From: Hungatella sp. UBA3048
GTDB taxonomy: Bacteria > Bacillota > Clostridia > Lachnospirales > Lachnospiraceae
Length of the DNA stretch: 64,000 bases
Assembly: GCA_002367105.1 (NCBI GenBank)
Contig: DFCS01000008.1
Location: 102,683 to 166,682 of the forward strand
Reading direction: 5' to 3'
Positions 7,261 through 16,956 of this stretch are shown here, in pieces. Position numbers and translations under genes: made by a program. Every line of letters starts with the position of its first letter. The first letter of the stretch is position 1. The notes under the pieces are model-generated. The model did no database searches. It was not told the DNA's origin and saw only the letters and a program-made list of their open reading frames with translations.

Positions 7261-8145
7261 TCATCCATTTAAAACTTCATCCCTCGTGGGGATCGAAGGT
7301 GCAGCACCAGCTCTGGATACTGCAATAGAAGCTGCTTTAGCCGCATGATCCAAAGCCTGACCGGGAGTTTCTCCCAGAGCAAGTCCGCCTATAAAATAGC
7401 CGGTAAAGGTATCTCCGGCCCCTGTTGTATCAACCACCTGTACCTGATAGATTTCCTGCTCAAACACCTGATCTCCGTCTTTGTATAAAGAACCATCCTG
7501 TCCCAGTGTCAAAAGAATCTTTGCGCCCGGAAATTTTTCAGCCAGCTGGCCCAGAAGCTCTCTGCCGCTTCCGGATTTTTGACAGATATCCCCTGCTTCA
7601 ATCTCATTCAATATAAAAAACTCCACATAATGAAGAGGGTATCTCCATATTTTATGGTTCATGGGGGACGGATTCAAAACGATTCTCATTCCTTTGCCGT
7701 ATGCCTGCTCCATAATATATCCAACTTCGTTGATTTCGTTTTGAAGAATGAGAAAATCCCCTTCCCCAAACTCATTTAAAACATGGTCCACCTGATCCTT
7801 TGTTATTTCCTGATTCGCTCCGCCATATAAAAGGATGCCATTTTGCCCTTCCTGGTTCTTTTGTATTATGGCATGACCTGTTTTATTTTTTACCCGCTTA
7901 ATATTTCTTGTGTCTATGCCGAACTGCTCCAGCTGCTGGGTCAATATTTCACCGTCCAGTTCCCCAACCGCTCCTGCATGCCAGACTTTGACTCCGCTTT
8001 TGCTCAGTGCCAGAGACTGGTTGAGGCCTTTTCCTCCGCAAAATATCTCCAAAGAATCAGAGGATATGGTTTCTCCCTCTCTGACAAAATGATCCACCTG
8101 GTAAACATAATCAATATTCAAAGAACCAAAATTCAATATTTTCAT
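7261..8145 (-). CDS. PfkB-family carbohydrate kinase, ribokinase-like
   Basis: A 294-residue member of the PfkB/ribokinase superfamily. GGKGLNQSLALSKSG at about residue 37 is PfkB signature 1. DTTGAGDTFTGYFIGG at about 239 is signature 2, with the catalytic Asp in GAGD. It ends a ten-gene operon that imports and cleaves nucleosides, 14 bases after the LacI gene. The natural substrate is therefore ribose (to ribose 5-phosphate) released by the nucleoside hydrolase. A nucleoside or pseudouridine kinase cannot be excluded. The length fits ribokinase (about 300). Confidence 0.85.
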   Translation of the reverse strand: MKILNFGSLNIDYVYQVDHFVREGETISSDSLEIFCGGKGLNQSLALSKSGVKVWHAGAVGELDGEILTQQLEQFGIDTRNIKRVKNKTGHAIIQKNQEGQNGILLYGGANQEITKDQVDHVLNEFGEGDFLILQNEINEVGYIMEQAYGKGMRIVLNPSPMNHKIWRYPLHYVEFFILNEIEAGDICQKSGSGRELLGQLAEKFPGAKILLTLGQDGSLYKDGDQVFEQEIYQVQVVDTTGAGDTFTGYFIGGLALGETPGQALDHAAKAASIAVSRAGAAPSIPTRDEVLNG

Positions 8146-8159
8146 CTATTGCACTCCTG

Positions 8160-9173
8160 TCAAATTCCCATTGTACTGCTTCTTATAATCAATTTCGGTT
8201 CAAATACCGCAATCTTATTATCTGCTTTTTTCTTTTTTATCAGGGAAATCAGACGTTTGACTGACTCCACCCCCATCTCGTATACAGGCTGTCGGACCGT
8301 TGTAAGAGGAACCGCCATCATTTCTGCATATAAGACATCATCATAGCCTACTACCGATATATCATCAGGGACTTTCTTATGATATTGGGACAGCTGCCTG
8401 CACACTCCAAAAGCCGATAGGTCGTTGCAGGCAAATACCGCCGTATATCCATACTGCATCAGCTCTGCTACAGCACGCTCCCCGCACTCCATGGTATAAT
8501 CACCTTCATAAACCAGCCTTTCATCAAAAGGAATATGAAATTCCTGCAGTGCTCGGGCATATCCTTTCAGTCTTCTTTCTGAATCCGCCAAATTTGCAGG
8601 ACCTGTGACACAGGCGATCTTCTTATGGCCAAGCTCTGCCAGATGTCTCGCTGCCAGATACCCTCCCATTTCATGATCCAGGATAACTTCTGCGCAGTCT
8701 ACATCCGTAAGAAAGCGGTCCAGAAGCACATACGGCAGCTGCAGCTGTTCCAGTAAGCGGACCGATTCTTTACCGGCTGTCTCATCACTTTCTCTGGACA
8801 TGACATAGATGATTCCGTCTACACCCTGGTCAGCCAGAAAATGGATATATTCCATGTCCCTCTTATGGAGATCGTTGGTGTTGCACAAGACCAGTGTTCT
8901 GCCATACTCCCTGCAGCACTCCTCAATCCCCTTTACCATATTGGCGTAAAAGATATTTCCGATATCAGGAATAATAAGGCCTATGGTTTTGCTTCTCTTT
9001 TTAACAAGACTGACTGCCAGCTGATTTGGCCGATAGTTAAGCTTCTGCGCCGATTCCATAATCCGTTTTTTTGTATCCTCCGGTATCTTATGGGCTTTCC
9101 CATTTAATACCAGAGATACCGTCGTCACAGATAGTCCTGTGTCATTCGCAATGTCCTTAATTTTCGCTCTCAT
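8160..9173 (-). CDS. LacI-family transcriptional regulator
   Basis: About 337 residues. The N-terminal LacI HTH (IKDIANDTGLSVTTVSLVLNG) and hinge helix (RPNQLAVSLV) are followed by a periplasmic-binding-protein-like effector domain (TIGLIIPDIGNIFYANMV, ACVTGP, VFACNDLSAFG, VVGYDD). The ligand domain resembles RbsR/PurR types. I start at ATG 9173, with GAGG seven bases upstream, rather than at the TTG two codons earlier. It overlaps the preceding peptidase gene by 17 bases. As the operon's only regulator it likely senses ribose, a nucleoside or the operon's special substrate. Confidence 0.92.
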   Translation of the reverse strand: MRAKIKDIANDTGLSVTTVSLVLNGKAHKIPEDTKKRIMESAQKLNYRPNQLAVSLVKKRSKTIGLIIPDIGNIFYANMVKGIEECCREYGRTLVLCNTNDLHKRDMEYIHFLADQGVDGIIYVMSRESDETAGKESVRLLEQLQLPYVLLDRFLTDVDCAEVILDHEMGGYLAARHLAELGHKKIACVTGPANLADSERRLKGYARALQEFHIPFDERLVYEGDYTMECGERAVAELMQYGYTAVFACNDLSAFGVCRQLSQYHKKVPDDISVVGYDDVLYAEMMAVPLTTVRQPVYEMGVESVKRLISLIKKKKADNKIAVFEPKLIIRSSTMGI

Positions 9174-10332
9174 CCTCAATCCTCGCTGATGCCATATTTG
9201 TCAATGCCCGTACTGCCTTAAGGTAATCCGCAATGCGTACACATTCATTGGGCTTGTGTGCCATATCTGCCGAACCTGGTCCAAATAAGACGGTCGTCAG
9301 CCCTTCTTTTCCTTCCGCCAGTATGGAGGCATCCGTAAAGTAGGAAATTCCTGAATAGGCTTCCTTCATTCCGGCAGCCTCCATACTCTTTACCAGCTGG
9401 GAAACTCCCCAGGAAGCCTTATCCGCTTCAATGCTTATTCTGTGATTCTTAATTGAGGTAGTCAGACTGGGGATTCCTCCGGATTTACGGCTGATGTCCT
9501 GAAATACCGTCTCCAGCCGGCAGAGAATCATTTCATAAGTAAGTCCCGGTACGGTCCGGATATCTATTAAAACAGTACACACATCCGGTGTCATGTTTGG
9601 CTGTATCCCTCCCTGGATTTCTGTAATCTGGGCTGTAGCGCTTCCAAGTACCGGATGGTCATGTCCACGGATCCAGCCTGCCAGACGCTCGGACGCTTCA
9701 TATGCACAGGTGACTGCATTGCAGCCTTCTTCCGGATATGCCCCGTGGCTGGTCTTACCTCTTACTTCCAATTCCAGCCAGATACAGCCTTTTTGTCCGA
9801 TCCCCACGGTACAGCCCGTAGGTTCTCCGATCAGTAAAGTTGATGCTTCCATCATATGCCGGCCGGAAATGATGGCCTTTGCTCCGGTCCCTCCCCGTTC
9901 TTCGTCACATGTCCCCAGAAACTGTATGGAGGCTTTCGGCTTCTTCCCAGCCTCCCCCAGCATACCGAGAACATATACCAGGGCAGCCAGTCCGCTCTTC
10001 ATGTCACTTGCTCCCCGCCCAAAGAGGAAACCATTATGTATCACCGGAGTCCATGGCGGCCGGTCCCAGCTCTCAAGCTGACCGTAATCCACCGTATCCA
10101 GATGTCCGTTCCAGATCATTCCCTTGTCCGTATCATCTCCCGGGAGCAGGGCAATTACGTTTCCCCTTCCTTCTCCAATATCCTGTACAAAGGCCTTCAC
10201 TCCCCGGTTATTTAAGTATTGGCAGATATATTCTGCAGCCGGTTTCTCTCCGTCTTTCCCGTTGACTGTCCTGATTCCCATCAAATCCTTTAAAAGCTGT
10301 ACCGATTCCTCTCCCCAGCCTTCCTTCATCAT
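9157..10332 (-). CDS. M20-family amidohydrolase / peptidase (ArgE/DapE/ACY1-like)
   Basis: A 391-residue M20 metallo-amidohydrolase with all zinc-site motifs: NGHLDTVD (His, Asp) near residue 76, GRGASDMKSG near 110, CDEERGGTGA (catalytic Glu-Glu) near 143, GEPTG near 175 and a C-terminal HKPNE. The dimerisation lid insert is present (SHGAYPEEGCNA). The family hydrolyses N-acyl or carbamoyl amino acids and dipeptides; the substrate is not evident. A paralogue (11082-12374) lies two genes upstream, and both are embedded in the nucleoside operon. This hints at an N-acylated or amide-linked nucleoside derivative. Confidence 0.88.
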   Translation of the reverse strand: MMKEGWGEESVQLLKDLMGIRTVNGKDGEKPAAEYICQYLNNRGVKAFVQDIGEGRGNVIALLPGDDTDKGMIWNGHLDTVDYGQLESWDRPPWTPVIHNGFLFGRGASDMKSGLAALVYVLGMLGEAGKKPKASIQFLGTCDEERGGTGAKAIISGRHMMEASTLLIGEPTGCTVGIGQKGCIWLELEVRGKTSHGAYPEEGCNAVTCAYEASERLAGWIRGHDHPVLGSATAQITEIQGGIQPNMTPDVCTVLIDIRTVPGLTYEMILCRLETVFQDISRKSGGIPSLTTSIKNHRISIEADKASWGVSQLVKSMEAAGMKEAYSGISYFTDASILAEGKEGLTTVLFGPGSADMAHKPNECVRIADYLKAVRALTNMASARIEDESEN

Positions 10333-10342
10333 TTAAAGCCCT

Positions 10343-11089
10343 CTATTCTTTCGTCAGCCAGTCAAGGATTCCCTTCCAAAGCTGATCGTAATGTTCCCAC
10401 TCACAAAATTCCGGCGGAGCCCAGTGAGGGGCACAATCCGTGGTAAATGCCGCACTTCTTCCTTTTCCATAGGTTCCCAGTGCCAGGAACGGATCATTTT
10501 CTATGGTAACGGGTACAATTGCTTCCGGCTTTGCCACTGTTTTATTGTAGCCCAATACCTCGGGCCAGTCCGATGGAAGTCCGGATATGGCTTCATGGGC
10601 TTCTCCAACAACAGGCTTTGCACCGTCGCAGTGTTCCATTCTGTCATCCACAGTCAAAACTTCTACTGGAAGAACTTCCTGGACAGCAGTATCATGCCAC
10701 TTTCCCTTTGCATCTACACCGGAAAATGTCATATATCCCCCGATCATCAAAAGTGCACCTCCATCCAGAACATAATCCCGGATCAGCTTACAACGGTCCG
10801 GCATCTTACGGCTGTGCGTAAATGTCGCTGCAGGAAGCAGCAGGGTATTTGCTCCGATATCGGACAGAATGACTCCGTCATACTGTTTTAATTCTTCCAT
10901 GGTAAATGGAAATTCGTCCGATGCCAGGTGATTTGGAAGGAACGTTACCTCATAACCAGCTTTCTCCAGTGCCTTTTTCAGCCACTTTTCTCCCGTCTCA
11001 TAGGTAGAGGTATAAAAAGAATCAAACCCCTTTACATGTGTAGTATAACTCATCCAGGATTCTCCTGCCAATAGTATTTTCTTATTCAT
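10343..11089 (-). CDS. Glutamine amidotransferase-like protein (DUF1355 / ThuA-like fold)
   Basis: A 248-residue protein resembling the putative class I glutamine-amidotransferase-like family (DUF1355). MNKKILLAGESW at the N-terminus, YDGVILSDIGANTLLLP near 85, RDYVLDGGALLMIGGYMTF near 128 and TTDCAPHWAPPEF near the C-terminus are typical. There is no clear nucleophilic Cys in a GxCxG elbow, so it is probably not a true glutaminase. It overlaps the upstream M20 gene by eight bases. Its role in the operon is unknown; a hydrolase or isomerase of the imported compound is conceivable. Confidence 0.75.
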   Translation of the reverse strand: MNKKILLAGESWMSYTTHVKGFDSFYTSTYETGEKWLKKALEKAGYEVTFLPNHLASDEFPFTMEELKQYDGVILSDIGANTLLLPAATFTHSRKMPDRCKLIRDYVLDGGALLMIGGYMTFSGVDAKGKWHDTAVQEVLPVEVLTVDDRMEHCDGAKPVVGEAHEAISGLPSDWPEVLGYNKTVAKPEAIVPVTIENDPFLALGTYGKGRSAAFTTDCAPHWAPPEFCEWEHYDQLWKGILDWLTKE

Positions 11090-12374
11090 CTTTCCTGTTT
11101 TCCTTTCCCCATTCTAAAATCAATTGTGCATAAATATGAATCGCTTTAAGATATTCTTCTATCTGAATATATTCATTTACGGAGTGGCATTGTTCCAGAT
11201 TTCCGGGTCCAAACTGTATGGTTGGACAACCGGCTATATTCCTCCACAGCCTGGAGTCACAGCCAGCCGGTGAGCCCTTTATGGCCACTGGTTTTCCTTC
11301 CGCTTTTATAAACGCTCTTTCAAAGCTGTCAACAAACGGTCCCTTTTCCATCTCAAAAGGACCACCTGCCTGATATATACTGATTTCCGGCATATGCTCC
11401 CGCAGCCATAAATCACTTTCTGCCAGACGCCTGATCTCGTCTGTGACCTCAGCTACCACCTGTTCATGGCTCATCAGGCCAGGAAGGTAGTGGATGCACA
11501 TCTCAAATTCACAGTCCCCGGCAACCGTGGATCCCGCACTTCCTCCATGAATGGTCCCTACGTTTAAATTAGGGGCAGGAAGAAGGGGATGCTTAAGGCC
11601 AAGCAGCCAGCCATGCTCCAGCTCATTCAGTCTTTCTATGATCTTTATTGCCTTTTCAATGGCGCTCACTCCCAGCCATTTCGCGCCGGAATGATTGGAT
11701 TTCCCGGTGACCCGAACTTTCATAAATACAAATCCCATATGAGCCAGAATCAGTTCTCCGGATGTTGGTTCACAGACCACCACTCCATCAGCCTTTTTTC
11801 CTCTCATGACCGCCTGAATGGAGCCGTTGCCGCCTCCCTCTTCATCACACACCGAGCAGATGTGGACATTAAGAGGAAGAGGGATACCGGCATCCTTTAA
11901 AAGCTTTACTGCCATGACGGAAGCCATAAGGCCCCCTTTCATATCCGCAGCCCCCAGTCCGAACAGCTTGCCATCTACGATTTCCGGAGCATGAGGAGGC
12001 ACATTCCACAGAGACTCATCCCCCGGAGGCATGGTATCCATGTGACCGTTAAACATCAGGCTCCTGCTTCCCTGCCCTTTAAAAACTGCATAGACATTAT
12101 AGCGGTCCTTATAGTCATGACCAGGATTGCCTTCCCCATATGTTTCCATGGAAGCCGCGATCGTCTCTTCTGTCATAGGATCTCTTTCTATCTGATCCGC
12201 TCCCATCTCTTCCAGCAGCCGGATTAAATATTCCTGCCCCTCTTTTTCTCTTCCACCGGCAATCCCATGCCCAAGATCCTGGGTATCTATGGCAATCAGT
12301 TCTGATAAATATTTAACATATTCTTCCCTATTGCTTTCCAGTACTTCTTTTAATCGTTCCATCTTCCACCTCAC
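11082..12374 (-). CDS. M20-family amidohydrolase / peptidase, second copy
   Basis: About 430 residues. Metal and catalytic motifs are FNGHMDTMPPGDE, FGLGAADMKGGLMASVM, CDEEGGGNGS and CEPTSGE, with the substrate-lid segment KSNHSGAKWLGVSAIEKA. This is closer to the acetylornithine deacetylase / succinyl-diaminopimelate desuccinylase branch than the first copy. The GTG start at 12374 overlaps the nucleoside hydrolase stop (GTGA); an internal ATG at 12362 is an alternative. There is no sign that it acts in arginine biosynthesis, since argJ elsewhere makes a deacetylase unnecessary. A catabolic role with the operon's substrate is more likely. Confidence 0.87.
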   Translation of the reverse strand: MRWKMERLKEVLESNREEYVKYLSELIAIDTQDLGHGIAGGREKEGQEYLIRLLEEMGADQIERDPMTEETIAASMETYGEGNPGHDYKDRYNVYAVFKGQGSRSLMFNGHMDTMPPGDESLWNVPPHAPEIVDGKLFGLGAADMKGGLMASVMAVKLLKDAGIPLPLNVHICSVCDEEGGGNGSIQAVMRGKKADGVVVCEPTSGELILAHMGFVFMKVRVTGKSNHSGAKWLGVSAIEKAIKIIERLNELEHGWLLGLKHPLLPAPNLNVGTIHGGSAGSTVAGDCEFEMCIHYLPGLMSHEQVVAEVTDEIRRLAESDLWLREHMPEISIYQAGGPFEMEKGPFVDSFERAFIKAEGKPVAIKGSPAGCDSRLWRNIAGCPTIQFGPGNLEQCHSVNEYIQIEEYLKAIHIYAQLILEWGKENRKDE

Positions 12375-13309
12375 GAACCATAAGCCCGGATTCCCGTCTC
12401 AATCAGATCCCAGAAACGTTCCACATCAATATCCACGGCCACATCCACATTGGCTTCTCTATGACTGTAGCCAAAGAAGTCACAATTGGTCCTGCCGTAG
12501 CTTTGTACGCTTCTGATATCCACTTCCGTAAACATAGGTTTTGTCACAAGAAGCTCTGGATCAATGATGGAAGCAATGGTTACAGGGTCATGGAGAGGCC
12601 CGCCATCCCAGCCGAAAACTTGCCTTTGGCTCTTGTTGAAATGTCCCATCAGCTCTGTAAACAGGTGGGCTGCCGGAGTGCCGATCTCTTCCATCCGCTT
12701 TACCACCTGGGGATAGCAAAGTACTTTCCTGGTCACATCTAGCCCTACCATAGTAATGGGGCGGCCGCTGGTAAATACAACGTGGGCCGCATCTGCATCG
12801 GCTATAATATTAAATTCAGCCGCCGGAGTAACATTCCCCAGCTGATAGCAGCCTCCCATGAGAACAATCCTTTTTATCTTTGGTATAATGCGAGGCTCCA
12901 TTCTCATGGCCATGGCAATATTAGTCAGGGGACCCGTTGGTACCAGAATAATGTCACCTTCCGATTCCATCAGAGTTTTGACGAGAAACATTACCCCATG
13001 CTCCGTCTCTTCCTTTCTCTTTAATGGTTCAAAAACCGGACCGTCAAGGCCGCTTTCTCCATGGATATCTCCTGCAAGGAGCTGCTTATCCCGGATCATG
13101 GGCTGTCCGCAGCCGGCATAGACGGGGATATTAAGTCCCAGGTACTGACAGATATTCAGGGCATTTCTTGTGGTTTTTTCAAGGGACTGGTTTCCTGCCA
13201 CCACTGTGATACCCAGCACTTCTATCCCACTGTTTTTTCCTGCCAGTATTATGTTCACCGCATCATCGTGTCCCGGATCGCAATCCAGGATAACCTTCTG
13301 TTTTTCCAT
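12371..13309 (-). CDS. Inosine/uridine-preferring nucleoside hydrolase
   Basis: A 312-residue protein with the diagnostic calcium- and ribose-binding N-terminus VILDCDPGHDDA (DxDxGxDD). Further family motifs: VYAGC near 73, GPLTNIA near 127, RIVLMGG near 145 with EFNIIADADAA after it, and TMVGLDVT near 183. It cleaves ribonucleosides to base and ribose. It is encoded directly downstream of the nucleoside ABC permeases, 15 bases away. This fits import and salvage or catabolism, with the downstream PfkB kinase taking the ribose. Base preference cannot be read from sequence. Confidence 0.92.
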   Translation of the reverse strand: MEKQKVILDCDPGHDDAVNIILAGKNSGIEVLGITVVAGNQSLEKTTRNALNICQYLGLNIPVYAGCGQPMIRDKQLLAGDIHGESGLDGPVFEPLKRKEETEHGVMFLVKTLMESEGDIILVPTGPLTNIAMAMRMEPRIIPKIKRIVLMGGCYQLGNVTPAAEFNIIADADAAHVVFTSGRPITMVGLDVTRKVLCYPQVVKRMEEIGTPAAHLFTELMGHFNKSQRQVFGWDGGPLHDPVTIASIIDPELLVTKPMFTEVDIRSVQSYGRTNCDFFGYSHREANVDVAVDIDVERFWDLIETGIRAYGS

Positions 13310-13324
13310 TGACTATTCTCCTTT

Positions 13325-14257
13325 TTAAGCTTTTGCTAATGCACTCTTTTTCTTCTTTTCCCTTGCCATTTTAGATGCCATGGATACTGCCAGAGTGGCT
13401 ATGGTCACCACATAAGGCATCAAAAGTACAAGCTGGGAAGGCACTCCGTAAGCCTGAAGCCTGGCACCTATGGAATCTGTCAACCCGAACACCAGACATC
13501 CTGCTGCAGTCAGGACTGGGTGGGCACCTCCGAAATACATAGCCGCCACTCCCATAAATCCCCTGGCATTTGTCATATTCTCCGTAAACATTTTGCTGTA
13601 TCCCAGGGATAAATGGGCTCCTGCCAGGCCTCCGATCAGGCCCGATATGGCTATGGCCCGGTATTTCATGGAATTTACATTAATTCCTGCCGTCTGCGCT
13701 GCCATTGGGAACTGGCCGACTGCCCTTAAGCGAAGGCCCCAGACCGTTTTATAAAATACAAACCAGACCAGTATAATCAGTACAATAACAAACCATTCGG
13801 TGATGCACCAGTTGTCAAAAATCTCTTTCAAAAATGGGACTTTAGCCAAAAATGGAAGACTGACTCTTGGAATCGCAATGATCCCGGGTTCTGAAAACGT
13901 ACCGCTTTTTCCCAAAACGCTGTTTAAAAGAAACTTAGTGATCGCCAGTGCAAATAAATTGATCCCCATGCCGATGGCACAGATCTCCGCTTTATAACGG
14001 ATATGGCCTACTGCCATGATCATGGCCATAATAAGCCCTGCAATCATGGCAACTATGACTCCCAAAAGCCAGCTTCCGGTTAAATAGCTGACCGCTACTG
14101 CCGCAAATGCACCGGTCAGCATGATTCCTTCCGTTCCAATATTTAAAATATCTGCCTGCTGAGTGATGGCTGCACACAATGCCGCATAAATAATAGGCGT
14201 GGCAGAACGAAAGGTTGCATATATCAAGGATACACTGAAAATTTTTCCTAAATCCAT
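13325..14257 (-). CDS. nupQ: Nucleoside ABC transporter permease (BmpC/NupQ-like)
   Basis: A 310-residue protein with eight to nine helices, of the branched-chain/ribose permease superfamily (BPD_transp_2). The hallmark IYAALCAAITQQADILNIGTEG and the cytoplasmic EAA-like LRAVGQFPMAAQTAGINV segment match the second permease of BMP-type nucleoside importers (B. subtilis NupQ). It forms the channel with the permease encoded 15 bases upstream. It is powered by the tandem ATPase and fed by the BMP lipoprotein. Confidence 0.87.
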   Translation of the reverse strand: MDLGKIFSVSLIYATFRSATPIIYAALCAAITQQADILNIGTEGIMLTGAFAAVAVSYLTGSWLLGVIVAMIAGLIMAMIMAVGHIRYKAEICAIGMGINLFALAITKFLLNSVLGKSGTFSEPGIIAIPRVSLPFLAKVPFLKEIFDNWCITEWFVIVLIILVWFVFYKTVWGLRLRAVGQFPMAAQTAGINVNSMKYRAIAISGLIGGLAGAHLSLGYSKMFTENMTNARGFMGVAAMYFGGAHPVLTAAGCLVFGLTDSIGARLQAYGVPSQLVLLMPYVVTIATLAVSMASKMAREKKKKSALAKA

Positions 14258-14271
14258 AGTCCTGCCTCCTC

Positions 14272-15303
14272 CTATTTGCTCTTTTCCTTTTTATTTTTCT
14301 TATCCTTAAACTGAAACAAAAGCTCCATGGTTGCCACAATAATGAAAACGGCTGTTATGGTGTCAACAATCGATTTTGGAACACCGGTACTCTGCTGCAT
14401 CCCCATGGCTCCTGATTTTAACACCGCCAGGAAGAAGGACATAAAGGGTGCAAAAGCCAGATTGTTTTTGACGATCAGAGAGGCCAGCATGCCGTTGGAA
14501 CCAAGCCCCGCAGCAAAATTATTCAGGAAATAACCGTGAACCCCCAAAACTTCAATGCATCCGGCCATACCGCCCAATGCTCCGCTAAGCATCATGGATT
14601 GTATAAATATTTTCTTGGGACTAATGCCCACATACTCCGCATGAGATGGGTTGGTTCCCACTGTTTTTACTTTATATCCAAAAGTAGTTTTGTTTAAGAC
14701 CCATATCATAAGAACCACTGTGATAAGGGCTATGAAAAGTCCCGCATTGACACTGCTTGGCTTCATAAACTGAGGCAGGTTCACCGTCACCGGCAGAGAC
14801 TGGGCATTGGCCACGCCTGCACTCATGGGGCCGCTGACCAGATAAGAGGTTATGTACAGGGCTACGCTGTTCATGAGAATGGTCACACAAACCTCACTCA
14901 CACGGTAATACGCCTTCAGCACAGCTGGAATAAGTGCCCACAATGCCGCCACTGCCATGGCTCCCAGAAAGCAGACAATTAAGAGGACAGGAGCCGGAAG
15001 AAAGGTCCAGTTGATTCCGATATATGCGGCAGTAATACCTCCCAGAAACACCTCTCCTTCCACTCCTACGTTGAATGCTCCCGCTTTTGCCGCGACCGCA
15101 AATGCGCAAGAGGTGAGGAGAAGGGGCGTAAAGCTGGCCAGGGTGGTTCCTATCTTGAGTTTCCCGTTAAATGCCCCACGCAGCAGCGCCCCATAGGCTT
15201 CCAGGGGATTTTCCCCGATAAACAGGATAAATATGGCTCCGATTGCCAATGCAAGCAGCATGGTAAGTAAAATTTTCTGTATGCTCTTTACCGCTACATT
15301 CAT
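14272..15303 (-). CDS. nupP: Nucleoside ABC transporter permease (NupP-like)
   Basis: A 343-residue, about nine-helix permease. It carries the same superfamily core (KAGAFNVGVEGEVFLGG) and coupling segment (GYKVKTVGTNPSHAEYVGIS). It ends in a basic tail (KDKKNKKEKSK). The four-base overlap with the ATPase gene implies translational coupling. It is the heterodimer partner of the permease just downstream. Confidence 0.87.
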   Translation of the reverse strand: MNVAVKSIQKILLTMLLALAIGAIFILFIGENPLEAYGALLRGAFNGKLKIGTTLASFTPLLLTSCAFAVAAKAGAFNVGVEGEVFLGGITAAYIGINWTFLPAPVLLIVCFLGAMAVAALWALIPAVLKAYYRVSEVCVTILMNSVALYITSYLVSGPMSAGVANAQSLPVTVNLPQFMKPSSVNAGLFIALITVVLMIWVLNKTTFGYKVKTVGTNPSHAEYVGISPKKIFIQSMMLSGALGGMAGCIEVLGVHGYFLNNFAAGLGSNGMLASLIVKNNLAFAPFMSFFLAVLKSGAMGMQQSTGVPKSIVDTITAVFIIVATMELLFQFKDKKNKKEKSK

Positions 15304-16838
15304 GTTGTACTTCCCCTTTCTTCAGCCGATGCAGTTCCGCCCATCATCAGTAATCCCAGATTATCCTCGTTGGCTTCCTCTGCTTTCAGCCTTCCTGTTA
15401 TCCTGCCTTCGTGCATGACAACGATCCGGTCTGAAAGGGACAAGATTTCCTCCAAATCAGCAGAAACCAGCAAAACTCCCATTCCTTTGGCCTTGACCTC
15501 TTGCAGAATCTTCCGTATGGATTCAATGGCTCCGATATCAACCCCTCTGGTAGGCTGGGATGCAACCAGAAGCTTCCCCCCAATAGAAACTTCCCTTGCA
15601 ACCACGACCTTTTGTGCATTACCACCTGACAGGGACTGGGTAGATATCTCCGGATCTCTGGGACGGATGTCAAAAACCTCAGACAACCTTTTAGCATATT
15701 CCAGGATTTCCTTATCATTTCGTACGACGCCCCGGCAAAATGGCGTTTCCCCTACCTGTACGGCTATAAGGTTTTCCTTGATGCTCATGGTACGGTTTAG
15801 GCCCCTTGTATTGCGGTCTTCCGGAATATGGGACAGTCCGGCTTTTCTGATCTGCTTTGGACTAAGGCCCGATATCTCTTTTCCGTCTAAAAGCACACTT
15901 CCTTTCTCAACCTGCCGGAGTCCTGCGATTGCCTCAATCAGCTCACTCTGTCCGTTTCCATCAATTCCCGCTATACCAACGATCTCTCCCTCCCGGACAT
16001 CCAGTGATACTCCCCTGATCTTTGAGATCTCCTTCTCTCCGGAAACCCATACTTCCTTTACTTCCAGAACCTTTTCCCCCGGCTTTGTCTGGGTTTTTTC
16101 AATATTTAAAAATACTTCCCTTCCGATCATCATTTTCGCAAGCTCTGCCGGGGAAGTCTCTTCCTTATTTACACTTCCGATATAATTTCCCTGACGCATT
16201 ACGCTGATGCGGTCAGAAATCTCCATGACCTCATTCAGTTTATGAGAGATAAATACCAGGGATTTTCCATCTTTTCTTAAATTCTGAAGAATTACAAAAA
16301 GCTGTCTCGTTTCCTGAGGTGTCAGGACTGCCGTAGGCTCATCTAAAATGATCACATTGGCTCCCCTGGTTAAGGTTTTGATGATCTCCACCCTTTGTGC
16401 CTCACCCACTGATATCTGATTAATCTTCTTCCCCAGCTGGATATCCATTCCATACTGACTGATATACTGTTCCACCGTTTTTCTGGCTTTATCAAAATCA
16501 ATGGTGATACCATGCCGGGGTTCAAATCCCAGAATAATGTTTTCCAATACTGTCAGTTCATTGACCAGCATAAATTCCTGATGCACCATTCCGATGCCCT
16601 TTTCAATGGCAATTTTAGGAGAGATGGATGAGATATGATCTCCATGGATCCGGATGCTTCCGTCATCAATGGGATACATACCGTAAAGCAGCTTCATCAT
16701 GGTGGACTTTCCAGCTCCGTTTTCTCCGATCAGCGAATGGATCTCACCCTTTTTTAAGGTGAACTGCCCGTTCCTTACTGCATGAACATTTCCGAATGAT
16801 TTTACAATATCCTTCATTTCAATTACATATTCGCTCAA
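15300..16838 (-). CDS. nupO: Nucleoside/sugar-type ABC ATPase, two nucleotide-binding domains
   Basis: 512 residues with tandem ABC domains. The first has Walker A GENGAGKST, signature ISVGEAQRVEI and Walker B VIILDEP. The second has a degenerate Walker A region (GIDGNGQSE), signature LSGGNAQKVVVAREV and Walker B-like LLVASQPTRG. This one-active, one-degenerate plan is standard for the RbsA/NupO class. The gene follows the BMP lipoprotein gene after a 118-base gap that holds a strong hairpin. Confidence 0.9.
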   Translation of the reverse strand: MSEYVIEMKDIVKSFGNVHAVRNGQFTLKKGEIHSLIGENGAGKSTMMKLLYGMYPIDDGSIRIHGDHISSISPKIAIEKGIGMVHQEFMLVNELTVLENIILGFEPRHGITIDFDKARKTVEQYISQYGMDIQLGKKINQISVGEAQRVEIIKTLTRGANVIILDEPTAVLTPQETRQLFVILQNLRKDGKSLVFISHKLNEVMEISDRISVMRQGNYIGSVNKEETSPAELAKMMIGREVFLNIEKTQTKPGEKVLEVKEVWVSGEKEISKIRGVSLDVREGEIVGIAGIDGNGQSELIEAIAGLRQVEKGSVLLDGKEISGLSPKQIRKAGLSHIPEDRNTRGLNRTMSIKENLIAVQVGETPFCRGVVRNDKEILEYAKRLSEVFDIRPRDPEISTQSLSGGNAQKVVVAREVSIGGKLLVASQPTRGVDIGAIESIRKILQEVKAKGMGVLLVSADLEEILSLSDRIVVMHEGRITGRLKAEEANEDNLGLLMMGGTASAEERGSTT

Positions 16839-16892
16839 ACTTTCACCCTCTTCTTTATGTTAGTAGCCGTCTCCCGCACCTTATGATTGTAA

Positions 16893-16935
16893 AATGGTTT
16901 GGAAACCCGAGGGGAATCAGGAAATCCAAACCATT
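16893..16935 (-). terminator. Intra-operon attenuating hairpin after the BMP gene
   Basis: AATGGTTTGGA / TCCAAACCATT forms an 11-bp perfect stem. On the minus strand it is followed by TTAC, a poor U-tract. The position between the binding-protein gene and the ATPase gene is typical of hairpins that keep the binding-protein mRNA more abundant, by partial termination or 3' protection. Confidence 0.6.
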
Positions 16936-16956
16936 CTGCATTCTTTTCAGTTCCTG

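Noticed and set aside
15370..16185. 271-codon plus-strand frame across the nupO ATPase gene
   Set aside because: A shadow of the strongly conserved ABC ATPase on the minus strand; the translation has no recognisable domain.
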